The position numbers and the translations under genes are program-made. Shown here piece by piece: positions 12,061 to 24,369 of a stretch of 64,000 bases of DNA (positions are counted from its first letter, which is position 1; the number at the start of each line of letters is the position of its first letter). The notes under the pieces were generated by a model. It worked only from the letters and a program-made list of their open reading frames with translations, had not been told where the DNA came from and did no database searches. This stretch comes from Apiospora phragmitis. Its lineage: Eukaryota > Ascomycota > Sordariomycetes > Amphisphaeriales > Apiosporaceae. The stretch lies in NCBI GenBank assembly GCA_038363925.1, contig JAQQWL010000005.1, forward strand, positions 3,410,001-3,474,000, written 5' to 3'.

Positions 12061-13990
12061 TACTTAGAAATATTAATTCCTTACTCGGGATTACTTTTCG
12101 GCTAGGTGGTTTATTAATTAATAGCTTTATTTATAGCAGATTCGGCAGGTTTTTTATTCGAACTTCCGGTTTTTATACGATAATCTTGGTTAGAAGGTGC
12201 CGGCGGGTTACTGGATCCTTTCCTATCTTAGTAGTCGGCTATTATATGGTAATTTATTACGGTAGGTTAGTTAGTTTCTTTTTATATACTTATTTATAAA
12301 CCGTTTATTAGTTAAGTATATATTTATAGCTAAGTTTTAATATAGTTCCTCCGTTAAATGTTATTCCGATAATATTTAATTTATTAATATACTTAATAAT
12401 ACGCGAAGGTTTAAAAATAACGTTTTATATATTAATTTTTAATTAATAAGGGCCGGTATAAGCTCCGGAACTTTTAAGTAAGCTCGTACGATTAAGGTAT
12501 AAAGAGCGATCTCTTTTTTAAATCTTTTTTTAAAAGCTCGTTATATAAATTAAAGCTTATTTAATAAGATTTTTAAAACTTTAATAAATTATTTCTCGGC
12601 GTTTTTACTTTTTACTTATACAAAAGAGGTTATTATTTAATTCGTAAAATATTATATATAATTTATTATCGTATTAAAATACGAGTTTATAGAGTAGTAT
12701 ATCTCGTTTTATTTCTTTTTAAGTTTAATATAATTAAAATAGAATACTTCCGCACAGCCGGGAAAAAATATCCGGGAAGATCGCATAATATTAATCCATT
12801 AATATATCTAGCCGTCGGTATGTTTTAATAAATATCTATACTTTATTATAAAAAATATCGTACGGTTTACCGGTATAGTTTTTTTTTTTTATACTTTTAA
12901 AAAAATAATAACTTTATTCTAATCGATTTTACCGTTATAAATAACTCGACTTAAAAGGATATCGTACTTTATAATATACGCTAAACTAAATAATCGTACG
13001 GTCTAGTCCGGCGGTACCGAAATTAAGGAAAAAAAAAGGACGATATCTTACGACGCTTAAATACTTATAAATCTAAGGTTAAACGTCGGGCCTAAAGTAT
13101 CCCGTAATATTACGAACGATTACTCCGTATAAAGACCGGGTGTTTTTCGTTTAGGCGGCGGTTATTCGATTACCTATTTTTAGGAAGCGTATAAAACGTT
13201 CTTTTTTTAAGTTTCTAAAGTCGGTTCTGCCGGTCGGTTTTATTAATATGCGGGAGTAGCCGGTAATACTAGGCTTACGAGCTTAGTTTTAAAGGATTCG
13301 TTTATTAATATATTGACTCCGTATTTTTTAAAATAATTAAAAAGCTTTTTTTAAAACGTATAATTAATTTAATCGAATTAATACTTAATTTATTTATAAA
13401 ATTTTATAATAAAAAACTTTTAAAAAGAGGTTATTTTTATTTTTAATATATAATATTTTAAAAAGTATTATATAAAATATATCGTAAATAGTTTAGGTAT
13501 TATTTTTTTAAAAAATATATTTAAAGGTTCGAGTTTTTAAAAAACGCGGTTAACGTTTTTTTTTTTAAACTATTAAAAAATCCCGGTATTTTAAAAAACT
13601 TCTTTATACGTAAATAATTCGGGGTCTAAGGTCGTCCGTTTATTTTAACTCGGTATGTCTGGGCTCGGTCTCGATTCGCCGACCGTAATTAATTCTATTT
13701 TAATAAGGGTTATCGTTTTATAAATCGTATAATAAGGTTATTTAAATATATAATAATATATAGCTTAATTAATTTAATATATAATTCGGAACTTAGTCTC
13801 CTCCTTATAATATATACTCGGAAAAGGGGTTCCTCCTCGTACGGTTAATTTAGTTCGGCTTTTTTTCTAAATTTTTAACGGGCGGAAATTCTCGGGGCTC
13901 TTTAATACAGTCGCCCTTATATTAATAAGGGCGTAAAACCGTCTCTTTACTCTTATTAATTTATAATCGCTACGAGTAATTACTAATTAG
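12061..13990 (-). other. Copia leader/gag-side sequence, degraded
   Basis: The part from about 13240 to 13990 is the reverse complement of the leader found at 63245-64000 and 376-1096. The rest (12061-13240) lies where gag and the start of pol would be, but RIP has erased any recognisable frame. No other gene is visible. Confidence 0.5.
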
Positions 13991-14196
13991 TATTAAATAA
14001 GCTTTCGTACGTACGTATAATAAGTTTTATTAATACTTTCGCTTAGGTTTTTAATTATTTATATCTATCTTCTCTCTATTAGCTACGAGGGGTATCGTAT
14101 ACCCCTCTTTATAAAATAGAAAGGGGTTCGTGCGCGTAGGTACGTGGCACCCTTTTTAAAGTAATATAGAAAACTTTAGTTCCTGCTGTTTTAATA
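13991..14196 (-). repeat. 5' LTR of copia copy B
   Basis: This is the reverse complement of the solo LTR, running from TATTAAATAAGCTTTCGTAC to GTTCCTGCTGTTTTAATA. It keeps the CACCTTT-like and ACCCCTC palindrome arms. The leader follows on its left, which sets the orientation. Confidence 0.8.
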
Positions 14197-15130
14197 ATAA
14201 GTTTTAAATATTAACGAGTTTTTTTATAACCTCGTTTACGGCCACGTATTCGCTTTTTATAATCGATAATATTATATAATATTATAAAATTAATTTTTAA
14301 GTAATAAAGTATTTAGTTATAAAAATAATATAACTTATAACTAATTTTTTAATATTTTAATTATATTTATAACTTATATCGTATATTATTAATAAATTAA
14401 ACGTATTAATTCGAATATATAAATAATTAAAAGATTTATTTAATTATTAATATAATAAGCTTTTATTTTTATTATTTTATAAAAGATAACCAAGTTTATT
14501 TATATACTTTAATTATATTAATATAAATTTAATGATATATTTTTATTAAGTATTTATAATAAATTAAGTATTTACTTACGTTATATTTATTAAAAATAAT
14601 AATATACTTATTATTTAAGTATAAATATAATATTTTACGGTCTATTAAAATCTTTATCGCTTTACTTTAATTAAACGTTAACTTTATTAAAGCCTTATTA
14701 ATATACTAGTTTTAATTAAACTTAATATAATTTATTATTATATCTTAACGAATTTTATTTCTTAAGAATTAATCGGCATTATTTAATTAATTAATAAATA
14801 TATAAGCCTTAATATCCTTCGTTAATTATTTTAATCTCTTAATATTTAATTTTTAAAAAGGTTAATTATTAATAAGTTTAAGTATACGGCGTTATTATAT
14901 TTTAAATATTAAAGACTTATATATATAATATAAGATATACCTAGTAAATAAATACGAAACTTAAAGCTTTAAACCCTCGCTTTTTAAAACTTACCACGTT
15001 AATCGAATGCTTATAAAAGTATATATTTATTATATTATTATATATAAAAAAGTCTCTTATTATATAATTATTAACAATAATTTTAAATACGGTCTATAAA
15101 TATATAAGCTATAACATATAAACCTAAGTA
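14197..15130. other. AT-rich tail of the RIP block; sharp boundary near 15130
   Basis: Extremely AT-rich sequence without a recognised element. Base composition changes abruptly to about half GC at roughly 15125-15135, less than 100 bases before the first candidate coding exon. Confidence 0.6.
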
Positions 15131-15216
15131 GAGCCGTGACAAATATCTTAAGCTTCTCCACAGCATCGTAGGGGGTAAACTTTCAGCTCCGTAACGATCA
15201 GACGTTATGGAAAAGA

Positions 15217-16855
15217 ATGTTGAAGACTCACATATTTCCCTTCTATTGCGAGCTAGAAGATCTCGATACCAACGACAACCTGCTGCAATTTCACGAGCTC
15301 AAAGCTATCTGCGTTTGGGCGCATTGGAGCACTTCCCCAGAAAGAGGTAAGCACACCCCCTTCCGTGGAATTACGAACCGACGCCGTATCTGGAAGGCCT
15401 GTCTACAGTTCAAGGAGCTGCACCGAATATACCTGGCCGACCCTCCGGCTCGAGATGATACCCATCCATCTCCTTCAGCGTTTCGCTCGGACAGTCTGGT
15501 CTACGGTCACATATGCCGTGTCGCCTGGCCGTACCCTCCAGAAAGGAAGGGGGCAAGGGAAACGTATTGGGCGCTGCTTAGTTCATGGAACGACCTTTTC
15601 AGAAGCAGCCATCTTATGAACGTGGAGTGGCATTCTGATGGCACTTTGTCGTCCCTGGGGGCTACCCCGTCTCTCAAAGACGCGAAGATATCCCCTTTTA
15701 CTCGGTCACAAGCGGCGGAGATCCCGCTGGGGGATTGGATCCATCAAATCATCTTGCACATCCCAGCTTTCGACATACTTCGCCATGACGCGTCTTTCTA
15801 CAGAATACTTCCCCGTGGTGTAACAGTAAGTCTCCACGCGATCTAATATGTGAAAGTTAGTGTCGCTAACATCGGATTTTTTATGGGTAATTCTGACTTC
15901 AGGAAAGGAGCTTACTTTCGGCGAGACAGCCACTAACCACAGCCTACGCCCTCTCGTCTCTTCCCGTGAAGAGGGTACGATAGTCGCGCTCTCGTGTCGG
16001 TTTGGTGTAAGTTCAATTTTCCAATGACACACGTAGCCGAAAGGCTTTCTAACACGAGGTAGCTTGTCTACGGTCATAAAGGGCCGCGTACTGCAGTGTC
16101 GTTGATGCTTTGCAGACGCCACACGACAGCGACATCATCGAGGAAAGGGGGCAAAGCGACAAGCACCAGGGCCAAGTTGAATTCGCAGGCTTAAGAAGTG
16201 ATAATATGGCTCGATATTTGTGGAGAGCTGACTACAGGGAGCTGCTTGGGGGAACTCTCATTTGGGACTGCCCAGGCCTGCACCTAAACTTTCCCAGAGG
16301 ACCTCCCGGTACCTGGGAATCGTCGAGGGACAACCCACAGCCTATAGCCATCGAGGCTCTGATCTGGGCCACGAAGGCTGAGAACTTCCGCCGGGTGAGA
16401 CGTCTGTCGGTATGGTGCTCTAGAGGCCGGCCACCACACGCGTTCAGAATCGAGCTTGCTGGTGATGGGGTCTCAGGCGTTACCACACGTCAGACGATTG
16501 GGACGCCGTACGGTGGAGCTAAGGCGTTGACCGAAATCGACGTGGAAGGGGCCAGGGGAGAGTTCATCACCGAGATAGCCCTCTGGGTTGGAACGGGAGG
16601 CTTGAGTAGTCCAAATTGCAAGGCCATTAAAGTAAGTCTGTTGATGAAAACGGGGGGGCTGGAGACAGAAGCCGCTGGCAACACCCGGACCCGTTCAGCG
16701 CTGTCCAGTCGAGTGAGTGGTAGATCACGACTAGTTCCAGAGAGGTGAGTTGGGGAGAGCCTGTAGGCGATTACGACCATGTCATCCGAGCCCGCGCAGG
16801 TAAAGACTCGTCGGACTGGCCGCAACTTTTGGAAAGCCTGGCTGGAAGCATGTGA
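15217..16855 (+). CDS. Hypothetical multi-exon protein, family not recognised
   Basis: I do not recognise the family. A consistent model joins exons 15217-15817, 15903-16006, 16116-16631 and 16745-16855, giving about 443 residues. The second intron (16007-16115) is convincing: GTAAGT donor, TTCTAAC branch, TTTGCAG acceptor, phases agree. The first donor is either GTGTAA at 15818 or GTAAGT at 15826, and only the former keeps phase with the CAG acceptor. The last intron is tentative. The N-terminal half carries D-W-I-H-Q-I-I-L-H-I-P, which could be a degenerate F-box-like helix. The C-terminal half (L-T-E-I-D-V-E, F-I-T-E-I-A-L-W-V-G) suggests a beta-sandwich. The gene starts under 100 bp from the RIP block. 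The start codon is uncertain. Confidence 0.5.
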
Positions 16856-17507
16856 GTCACTCCCTTCTCTTCGATTTGATGTCCTGGGATGCCAAAGCTA
16901 GAGTCTGCTCGATGATGACCCGTCCCAAATCTGTCCCACTCATTCCCATTGTCACATGCTCCATATATATTCTACTGGGCACTAAGACCTGCTACAAGAT
17001 CAACAAGGAACTCAACTCCATAGCTGGCTTGAGTATGGCCATTGGAATCATTGAGCTCAGGTGACTCGACGGGAGCTGCTACAGACGGGAACTTTTAATT
17101 CCCAGTCACACAGACTGGATCCCCTTTTGCCGGCTGGTTGATGTGTCGTTGAGTCTGAACTGAAATTCATCATGATCGACGACAGCTACGCCATTAATCC
17201 AACGACGACCATTATGCTTGGCCGTCTTGGCCATGACTTGGCTTCTTCCGGGCTGTTTGGGGCCCGACCTTGCGCGAAAAGAGAAGCACATGAAAAGCAG
17301 TACAAGCAACTGTATAACTTTGAACGATTTGGTAATTGTTATTCAATAACAGTGAAACTGTGCTTTTCTACCTGGGGGCTCAGTTGAACCTCCTTGTGTT
17401 CCCAGTCATACCGCACGCTGTGGAATTGGAAAAGGGGCGAAACATGAAAAGTGCGACAAGCGTTCTCACCATCAAGAACCAGAACACCCACTCTCACCCT
17501 CCCATAA
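16856..17507. other. Intergenic, convergent gene ends
   Basis: This lies between the 3' ends of the preceding plus-strand gene and the minus-strand hydrolase. Short open frames exist but none has family features or splice support. Confidence 0.5.
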
Positions 17508-19258
17508 TCAGACAAACGGCAAGATGACATGACTGGCGTAATCGCCCCCGAAGTGCAGCTTGTGCGCCCCCTTGTTGTTGACCCACTCGCTGGTGCCGAA
17601 GTTGTTGACGGCCTTGTTCCGGCCGCTGACGACGACGCGCAGGGCCTCGCCGGCCTCGTACTCGACGCCCATGGCCCAGATGCCGATGTCGAGCTTGACC
17701 ACGGTCCCCAAGGGCTGGATCTTCTCCTCGACCTGGTGCGGGTGGAAGGGCCAGTTGGGGTGCATCGACCGCTCCCAGTCGACGGCGCGGTGCGACGCCC
17801 GCAGGATGCCGCTGGGGCCCTTGTACAGGACCACCTCGGTCGACTGCTCGCGCGTGAACTCGTCAAAGGACTGGACCGGGATCCCCTTCCAGGGGATGTT
17901 GAGGTTCAGCATCGGCTTGCCCGAGGCGTCCAGCTTCTCGATCAGCACGTAGATGTCCATGTCGTCGGCGTCGTTGCACGACATGTAGAAGACGGCCTTG
18001 GGCATGCCGACGATCTGCGTCTTCTGCGGGAACGTGTACGTGAACGTGGCGGCGTCGTCGTCGCTCTCCGAGTTGTAGCTCACCAGCCCTTGCTGCGCTG
18101 GCGCGTCGAAGGCCAGCTTCTGCTCGGGCTGTAGGTACAGCTTCTTGTAGTCGGTGCGGGCCATGGGGAAGTCGTCTCGACCACGTTCTCGAGTGGGTCG
18201 CTCTTCCCGAACTTGAGCACGGCCATGCGGACTTTGGGGGTCTTCTCCCAGCCGTTATCCTCGCCCTTCAGAAAATGGTCGAAGAATTGCATCAGCTCCG
18301 TCTTGGCCTGCGGGTTGCCCCAGAGGTCGAACCACTCCTGCCAAGGGTGCCAGCGCAGCCACTTGTCGGGCGTGTCGACCTCGAGCCAGCCCCGGATGGC
18401 GCCCATGCCGTGCATCGTGTTGGTCCAGGTCCCCGTGATGTAGGTCGGGATGTTGATCTTCTTCATGTCCGGTCGCTTATCCTCCCACCACCAGTTGGAC
18501 AGCGGGTGCTGCTTCCACATCTCCTGGAAGCTCTCCATGCCGTGGCGGCCCTTGAGCATGTACTTGACGATCAGCTTGTCGAACAGTTCGCCGGCGTAGA
18601 TGCCGCCGCGGCCGAACTGCTCACGGTACAGGTCGCCGCAGCCCTCCCAGGGGGCGATGGCTTTCAGGCTCGGGGGCCGTAAGGCGGCGATGAACCACTG
18701 GATGATGGCCAGGTGAGAGTTGCCGGCCAGCCCTATGTTTCCGTTGCACCACGACTCCTTCGCGATGCCCTCGATGGTGTCGTATCCGTCTTCCGCCTCC
18801 TGGGTGCCCATCGTGGCCATGACGCCCTCCGAGTCGCCAGTACCCCTGGAGTCTACATTGACGACAGCATAGCCCTGAGGCACCCAATCCGCCGGATCAG
18901 GGGCTTCGAACTTCTCCAGACCACTGAGCGCCTCGTCTGGCACTCCCAGGTTCCAGGGCGTCATGAGCTGGAGCGACATCCGGCCGTTGAACTTCTTGCC
19001 AAAGGGACTCCAGCAGACGATCGCGGGGACTTTGGCGTCGGAGTTAGCTGGGCGGTAGATGTCCATGTAGAGCGTCTTGCCATCCCGCATCTTGAGGCTG
19101 AAATCATGGTCGACTTGGATGTCGCACGTCAACGCCTTGTAGCCGGAACCGTTCCACCCTGCTGGAAGCACTTCTGACCGTGGGTTGAGGGGCTGGTAAC
19201 CCCCTTCGCCCGCCTTGGGCTCCCCAATTGGCACGACCGGGGGCTTGGTCAAGATCAT
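17508..19258 (-). CDS. CocE/NonD-type alpha/beta hydrolase (X-Pro dipeptidyl-peptidase family), single-base frameshift
   Basis: Predicted serine hydrolase of the CocE/NonD group, acting on acyl esters or N-terminal X-Pro peptides; the substrate is unknown. The first 350-odd codons hold the hydrolase core: D-G-K-T-L-Y-M-D-I-Y-R-P, V-D-S-R-G-T-G-D-S-E-G and the nucleophile motif G-L-A-G-N-S-H-L-A. The last 218 codons are the C-terminal beta-jelly-roll typical of the family, ending H-L-P-like V-I-L-P-F-V. The two halves lie in different frames. At about 18165-18178 one base is missing between V-V-E and F-P-M-A-R-T-D-Y, with no room for an intron. Start at 19258 (MILTKPP) matches the usual family start, but the frame is open to 19399 and the extra 47 residues resemble a mitochondrial presequence. 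It is divergent from the PhyH-like gene. Confidence 0.82.
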
Positions 19259-19399
19259 GGTGCTGCTGCTCTGTTGGACTATCCCCTGAAAGTGTATCCT
19301 CTTGGGCGGGTGCTTGTTGGACGGTGTGAGGCGGCGTAGAGAAGGGGCGAGCAGTTTCGGAATGCCAGATGAAGAAGTACTGTGAATAATGAAGGCCAT

Positions 19400-20199
19400 T
19401 GATTACCAGCAGCATAAACTGGAGCTATTATAGAACTCCATGCACATCGTCTTTCTCGTCGCGAAGGATCCCAATACCTGTCTCCCACGGGTCCCCCTCA
19501 TTCCGGAATCACCAAATCGATGTCGGTTCACAGTGGGGCTCGGCGATGCGTTGCCCCCAAGCTCATTAGGGGTTGGTCATTGCGACTATCAATTCAAGTT
19601 TGCCTAACTGAACGTTCCGAGTTGTTTCGATTTGAAAGAGAGCTGGCATTGTAATACCTACATACAAGAAGAGTTGATAGAACAGTACCAAGAAAGAAAA
19701 ACCGGTTGGTATAGTTGTCTCAATGGCAAGAAACAATTGGAATGGTCTGGCTTGCTGCGGGGTGGCGGGGTGGCGGGGATGATCTCCAGCACCTCCAACT
19801 GGGCCGGGGGGCACTGTTTCGGCAATGACCAGTAGCTTCCGACGGAACTGATAGAGTGTTGCCGGCAAACCCACTACCCCAGATTCCCTGAGGGGTACTA
19901 CTCGATGCAGCCATCGCCCCACTGGACTTGATCTGCTGCATGCCTGGCCACTGTGGAATGGGCTTATCTATCAGGGACCTCCGACATCCGCGCGGCTTCA
20001 GAAGGGCCTTCGGGAAATGCCAATGGCGATTGCCTCGGCGGTCAATCGACTGAGGGAATGGAAGCTTGATATAAGATAGGCATTTGCGGAACATATTCGC
20101 ATTCTCGGCAAAAAAAAATCAAGCAGTGACGATTATTTAATTCAACTTTGGCATTCCATCTCCAGTTCACAACAATCTACAATCTGAGGAACTCCGAAA
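19400..20199. other. Divergent intergenic region (hydrolase / PhyH-like)
   Basis: About 0.8-0.9 kb shared upstream region of two genes facing away from each other. No convincing ORF is present. It could act as a bidirectional promoter, but I see no specific operator. Confidence 0.5.
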
Positions 20200-21301
20200 A
20201 TGGCCATTGACCCCCCACCACCCCCATCCCGGCAGCCCAAGATGGCCGGCGCCGGCGGCCTCACCCCCAAACCCTCTGGCCCCAACAAGCTGTTCGCCCA
20301 GCCCGACCAGACCTTCGGCGACTTCCGCGACGACATCCTGCGCAACGGCTACGCCGTCATCAGGGGCGCCGTGCCCCGCGCCCGGGCCGACGCCTACGCC
20401 GAGGCCATGTGGACGTACCTCGAGACGTTCAAGAACGACGGCCGCGGTTTAGGTTACCGTCGGGACGACCCGTCGACCTACACCGAGCGCCACCTGCCCG
20501 TCATCAACGAGAAGGGCATGTGCTCGGGCTACGGCGTGAACCACGAGGACTTCACCTGGGCGATCCGGCAGGAGCCGGGCGTCGTGGACGCGTTCGCGAA
20601 AGTGTTCGACACCGAGGACCTCTTGGTTTCGTTCGACGCCGTCAACATGGCCCTGCCGGGCCGCACGGATTTGCCCGCTAATAAACCCTGGCCGCACCAG
20701 GACCAGGACCCGGCTAAGCCCGAGTTCCGCTGCCTGCAGGGCATCGTCAACCTGCTGCCCAACGGGCCCGACGACGGCGGCCTCATCGTGTGCCGGGGCG
20801 CGCACCGCCTGTTGGAGCGGTTCCACCGCGAGTTCTCCGCGTTCGAGGAGGACCCCGTCTTCCGCTGGACGCAGGAGTGGTACGGCTTTTCGGACGCCGG
20901 GCTGGCGTGGCTCGAGCAACACGGTGGCGAGCAATGCGAATGGGTCAAGCTCGAGGTGCGAGCCCGGCGACCTGCTCATCTGGGACTCGCGCACGCCGCA
21001 CTACAACCTGTCCCCGTCGGGTAGCCGGGCGCGCTTCGCGACGTACACGTGCTACATGCCGCCGGCGGACGCGTCGCCGGCGGACCTCGCGCGCAAGCGG
21101 GCCGCGTTCGAGCAGACGCTCGGCACGACGCACTGGCCCAACGCGGCGCACGTGCGGGACCACGACCAGCCGCTCAGGCGGCAGGACGGGACGACGTGCC
21201 CCTACAGCGGCGACAACGCGCCGAGGAAGCCGGTGAGCTTGACGGAGCGGGGGTTCAGGCTGACGGGCATTCCGTATATTGCGGCGGCGGCGACGATGTA
21301 G
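20200..21301 (+). CDS. Phytanoyl-CoA dioxygenase (PhyH) family protein, frameshifted
   Basis: Predicted Fe(II)/2-oxoglutarate dioxygenase of the PhyH superfamily; the substrate is unknown. The protein starts MAIDPPPPPSRQP, with D-I-L-R-N-G-Y-A-V-I-R-G-A-V-P near residue 50. The iron-binding H-x-D is W-P-H-Q-D-Q-D at residues 166-168. The distal region P-G-D-L-L-I-W-D-S-R-T-P-H-Y-N supplies the second His and the downstream Arg-rich strand. The distal part (to 21301) is in another frame: near 20952-20957 (K-L-E-V / C-E-P-G-D) one extra G shifts the frame, truncating the product at 274 codons without its second His. No splice signals can repair it. Very high third-position GC across the gene. 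It is either a pseudogene or a consensus error. Confidence 0.8.
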
Positions 21302-21986
21302 TGGTGACGGCTGGGAGAGAAGTACTACAGTATGTTGCAGGAGTAATTACTTACCTACCCGGCCAGGGATATGATGTGATGTGATGTGATGCAGCTGCTG
21401 TGGATGCTTACATAGTTACATCGTCATAGTTTTGACTTGTTTCAAAGTCGTGCTGATAATAATCTTGCATGGTTTAAGTCTATCGAAATCGAAAGCCATT
21501 CGATGAAAAGCATGGCCAAAACAGACGCGCGTGATGGGATTTGAATCAGATCCACATAGTCCATGGATCATCCCTACGTAGCCTTATGTATAATGCTTCA
21601 TTGAGGAAAATCAAATAAACTCATGCATTGATCGTGAAGTGCCTAGCCGTTTCCCCAAACCTTTCGCTTGCCGTCCGTCACGCAATGCCCTCCACATTCC
21701 GTTTCTCAAATGCCCCCGCCTCCACCAAAACACCCGGAACATGCCTGAGACTAGGGGGTTAGTGGGGGACTGAGTCGCACACTTCGGCTCATTTTTGCAC
21801 AGCAAAAGCTGCGTCGCTCGCTACCTCGGGATCGATGTCACCAATGGCCTGCGAACGGTATATGTATATGCAGGGCCCGCGAGACTCCGCGGAATCATCG
21901 TACGTTATGCATCCATTTTGTCTATCGTACGACTGAACTGCCCGGCCGACCGACCCCTGGACAGTGCGGGTTGAGAGCAGAAGACG
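21302..21986. other. Intergenic region upstream of the Zn2Cys6 gene
   Basis: Contains a short GATGT tandem run near 21370-21388 and a TATATGTATATG motif near 21857 that may be the TATA element for the next gene. No gene is seen. Confidence 0.45.
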
Positions 21987-24329
21987 ATGGAAACCAACAA
22001 TAACCAGATAACATCAACAACAGCGGTGCCGAAGCCGAAGAAGCGGAAGCGGCTCAATTTCGCCTGCAACTACTGCCGCGAGCGCAAAACCCGCTGCGAT
22101 GAGCGCAAGCCGTCGTGCCACTCCTGCCTGGTGGCCGGCGTGAAATGCATAACCACAGACAAACGCCGGCCCGGCGCCGATGTAGAACGGCGGACGGCGG
22201 GCTCGCCCGGCAAAGCCCCGTCGTCTTCGAGGGGAGTCCACGGACCTCGACGAGTCATCATTGGGCGGTGGTGGGTACCTTCCGTACTCCCGGCCGGGCC
22301 AGTCCAAGTCGCGGAGGCTGAGCTCAGCCCTGTCGAAGTACTCGACGGACACGGACCATCTGACTCCAGTGTCTGCCACGGCAGGGGATGCCAACGCCGG
22401 GGCCGATCCGTAGACCCGCCTGCGGAGGACGCTTCCGGCCGTTATGGTGGCCTGTTGCCCTTGTTGCCGCGCTTGAGGCGGAGCAACACATTGGACATGT
22501 TCACAGGATGGCTGGACTTGGCGTTCTACAGGCTCGGAATCCCGCGCCAGCTCTGCGCCAGCTCCGACGCCGAGTCGGGCAAGGAGAAGGCGGCAGCTAT
22601 CGCGCTGTCGCTGGCACCGCCCTCCCTACCTAGGCCAGACGTGTGCCATGCGGCACTACAGTCGTATTTCAATAATATCAACCAGATATTCCCTGTCCTG
22701 GAGTTTCAGCGGATCCAGGGGCTCATAGAATCAACCCTCAAGTCCGGGCCAGCACCGTTTTCCCACCTCGGAGACGTCATATCAATTCTGCAAATCCACC
22801 TGGTCATCGTCCTCGGCTCCATGGCCGGCGATGCTGGCTTGGATCCCGAGCTGGCGACACAGTATGTGAGTTACTGTCAAACGATGCTCGGGCATGTGCT
22901 CTCCGTCAGGTCACTGGAGGCTGTTCAATGCGCCTTGATGTTGGCCATTGCACTTAGGCAACGCGATCAGATTTCGTCGTCCTGGCACGCCGCAACGCTG
23001 TGCATCTCCATGGCGCAGTCCATGGGCATCCACCGGAGGCGCACACCGAGTCGGAAAGACCCGAGCCCGGTAGACGAAGAGGGGGAAGAAAAGAAGCGGC
23101 GAACGTGGTGGAGCATTTTCTCCTTCGAGAAGCTGTTCGCCTTTGAGTTCGGTCGGCCGTCCTTCATCCGCGATGCAGACTGCAACCAGATGGAACCAAC
23201 GTTTCCACCCAATCCCCAAAGCGCCTGGTCGTTTCGTATTCTTACTAGCTTCGCCAGGCTTCTCTCGCAAATCAACGAGGCTGGGATCAGATGTCGGATA
23301 CGAGAGGAGAGGACTTCTCAGCGCAACATCGAGGGCGTCATTCGCGATAAGATTAGACTGACTGGCGAAACTGTCCATCTGTTGATGCAATGGGCCGACA
23401 GCGTACCAGAAAGACTAAGGCCTAGGTCCGATTTGATTTGTAGCCGTGACGAGTTCCCTCTGGCATCGTTCATCTCTATCCACTACAATAATGCGTAAGT
23501 GACGATCCCCGTGGCTACTGGCAGGGCTCTCTACTTACATCATCCGAATCAAGCCTGATGCTGTTATCCCGAAACAGCTTTCTGATCAGCAATGAAGCCA
23601 TCCGGATAGCCGTCGAAAGGTATGCGGCAGGCCAGCCCTGGAGCTCCGTCATACAGAACGGCCAGACAGCTGCCGCCAATTCAGCGCGTACCGTAATCAA
23701 ACTGCTCATAGATGGCCATGAGCTGGGCACGACCCCGGCCCTGTCGACGCTGGCAACCCCGCTGCATGCGATTTACGTCTTGGCAATTCACCTTCTTACC
23801 CATCCTGGTTCGAGGCTGGCGAACTCGGATCTCAACGTAAGGCGCCATCAGATATAACGAATGACTTTAGCATCGGATGCTAATTGATTCACAGCTGATG
23901 CACAATGCCGTCGATTTTGCTGAACAGCTTTATGAGAGACACCATCCGGATCGGAAGCTCCAGAGAGTACTCAAATCACTGACTGATCAGGTTGGTGCTG
24001 CTGTCCAAGCAGGACAGTCCAGGTCCGACTTTAGGCGAAGCAGTACCGCCTTCTCCCATGACATGGCCACATTGGGTAGTAAATTACCGAGCAGAGAATT
24101 GCAGGTGTTCAGCTCTCCACAGGCTGCAAGGATGCCACCGTTGGATACTGCGCCATCAGTCAATTCCGTAGCGATGGAGACAACAGAAATGGGCACAGCC
24201 AACACGGGTGATGTAAGCTTCCGGGATGTGATTTGGCCAGCTGGTACTGTTGATGAGATAGGTTGGGACTGGGATGATTTCAGTCAGGTATTTGACCTAA
24301 ACTTTGGGGAAGTCCCAAACTGCCCATGA
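21987..24329 (+). CDS. Zn2Cys6 (Gal4-type) fungal transcription factor
   Basis: Nuclear transcription factor of the fungal binuclear cluster type; its targets are unknown. A basic K-P-K-K-R-K-R stretch, a likely nuclear signal, precedes the zinc cluster at about residues 27-54: C-x2-C-x6-C-x6-C-x2-C-x6-C in A-C-N-Y-C-R-E-R-K-T-R-C. The middle homology region holds L-D-M-F-T-G-W-L-D-L-A-F, I-F-P-V-L, S-M-G-I-H-R and R-R-T-W-W-S-I-F. Exons 21987-23494, 23554-23836 and 23895-24329 join in phase for 741 residues. The second intron has a GTAAGG donor and CACAG acceptor. The linker between about 22232 and 22410 reads unnaturally (rich in W, R, H), while the +1 frame there reads as a Ser/Asp-rich linker, implying two compensating indels. 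It ends 40 bases from the convergent SRR1-like gene. Confidence 0.85.
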
Positions 24330-24369
24330 TTTCAACAGCATCAATAGCAAAAGTTCAATGCTAGTAATG

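Larger units (their letters stand above)
1097..14196 (-). mobile_element. Ty1/copia-type LTR retrotransposon relic (copy B), host of nested insertions
   Basis: Matching LTRs lie at 1097-1302 (3') and 13991-14196 (5'), both on the minus strand. Pol runs leftward. RT/RNase H-like sequence is recognisable near 9990-10200 (TDGSFANN-type motif) and continues after the inserted gypsy element at 1690-2119. The leader at 13240-13990 matches the right-edge copy. The 13.1-kb span includes a gypsy element (about 2120-9908) and a pogo-like transposon (about 10482-12060). Removing both leaves about 3.7 kb, so the copia body is itself deleted. No clear target-site duplication is left. All frames carry many stops. 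Confidence 0.75.

Noticed and set aside
1..15130. Telomere or CRISPR-like array
   Set aside because: No TTAGGG-type repeats and no regularly spaced identical repeats; the repeated blocks are LTRs.
17529..18682. Long plus-strand frames opposite the CocE gene
   Set aside because: They are GC-driven shadows of a well-supported minus-strand hydrolase and have no family motifs.
21521..21575. tRNA-like TTCAAAT box near 21545 (minus strand)
   Set aside because: The flanking bases do not form a T-arm stem and no acceptor or anticodon arm can be drawn.
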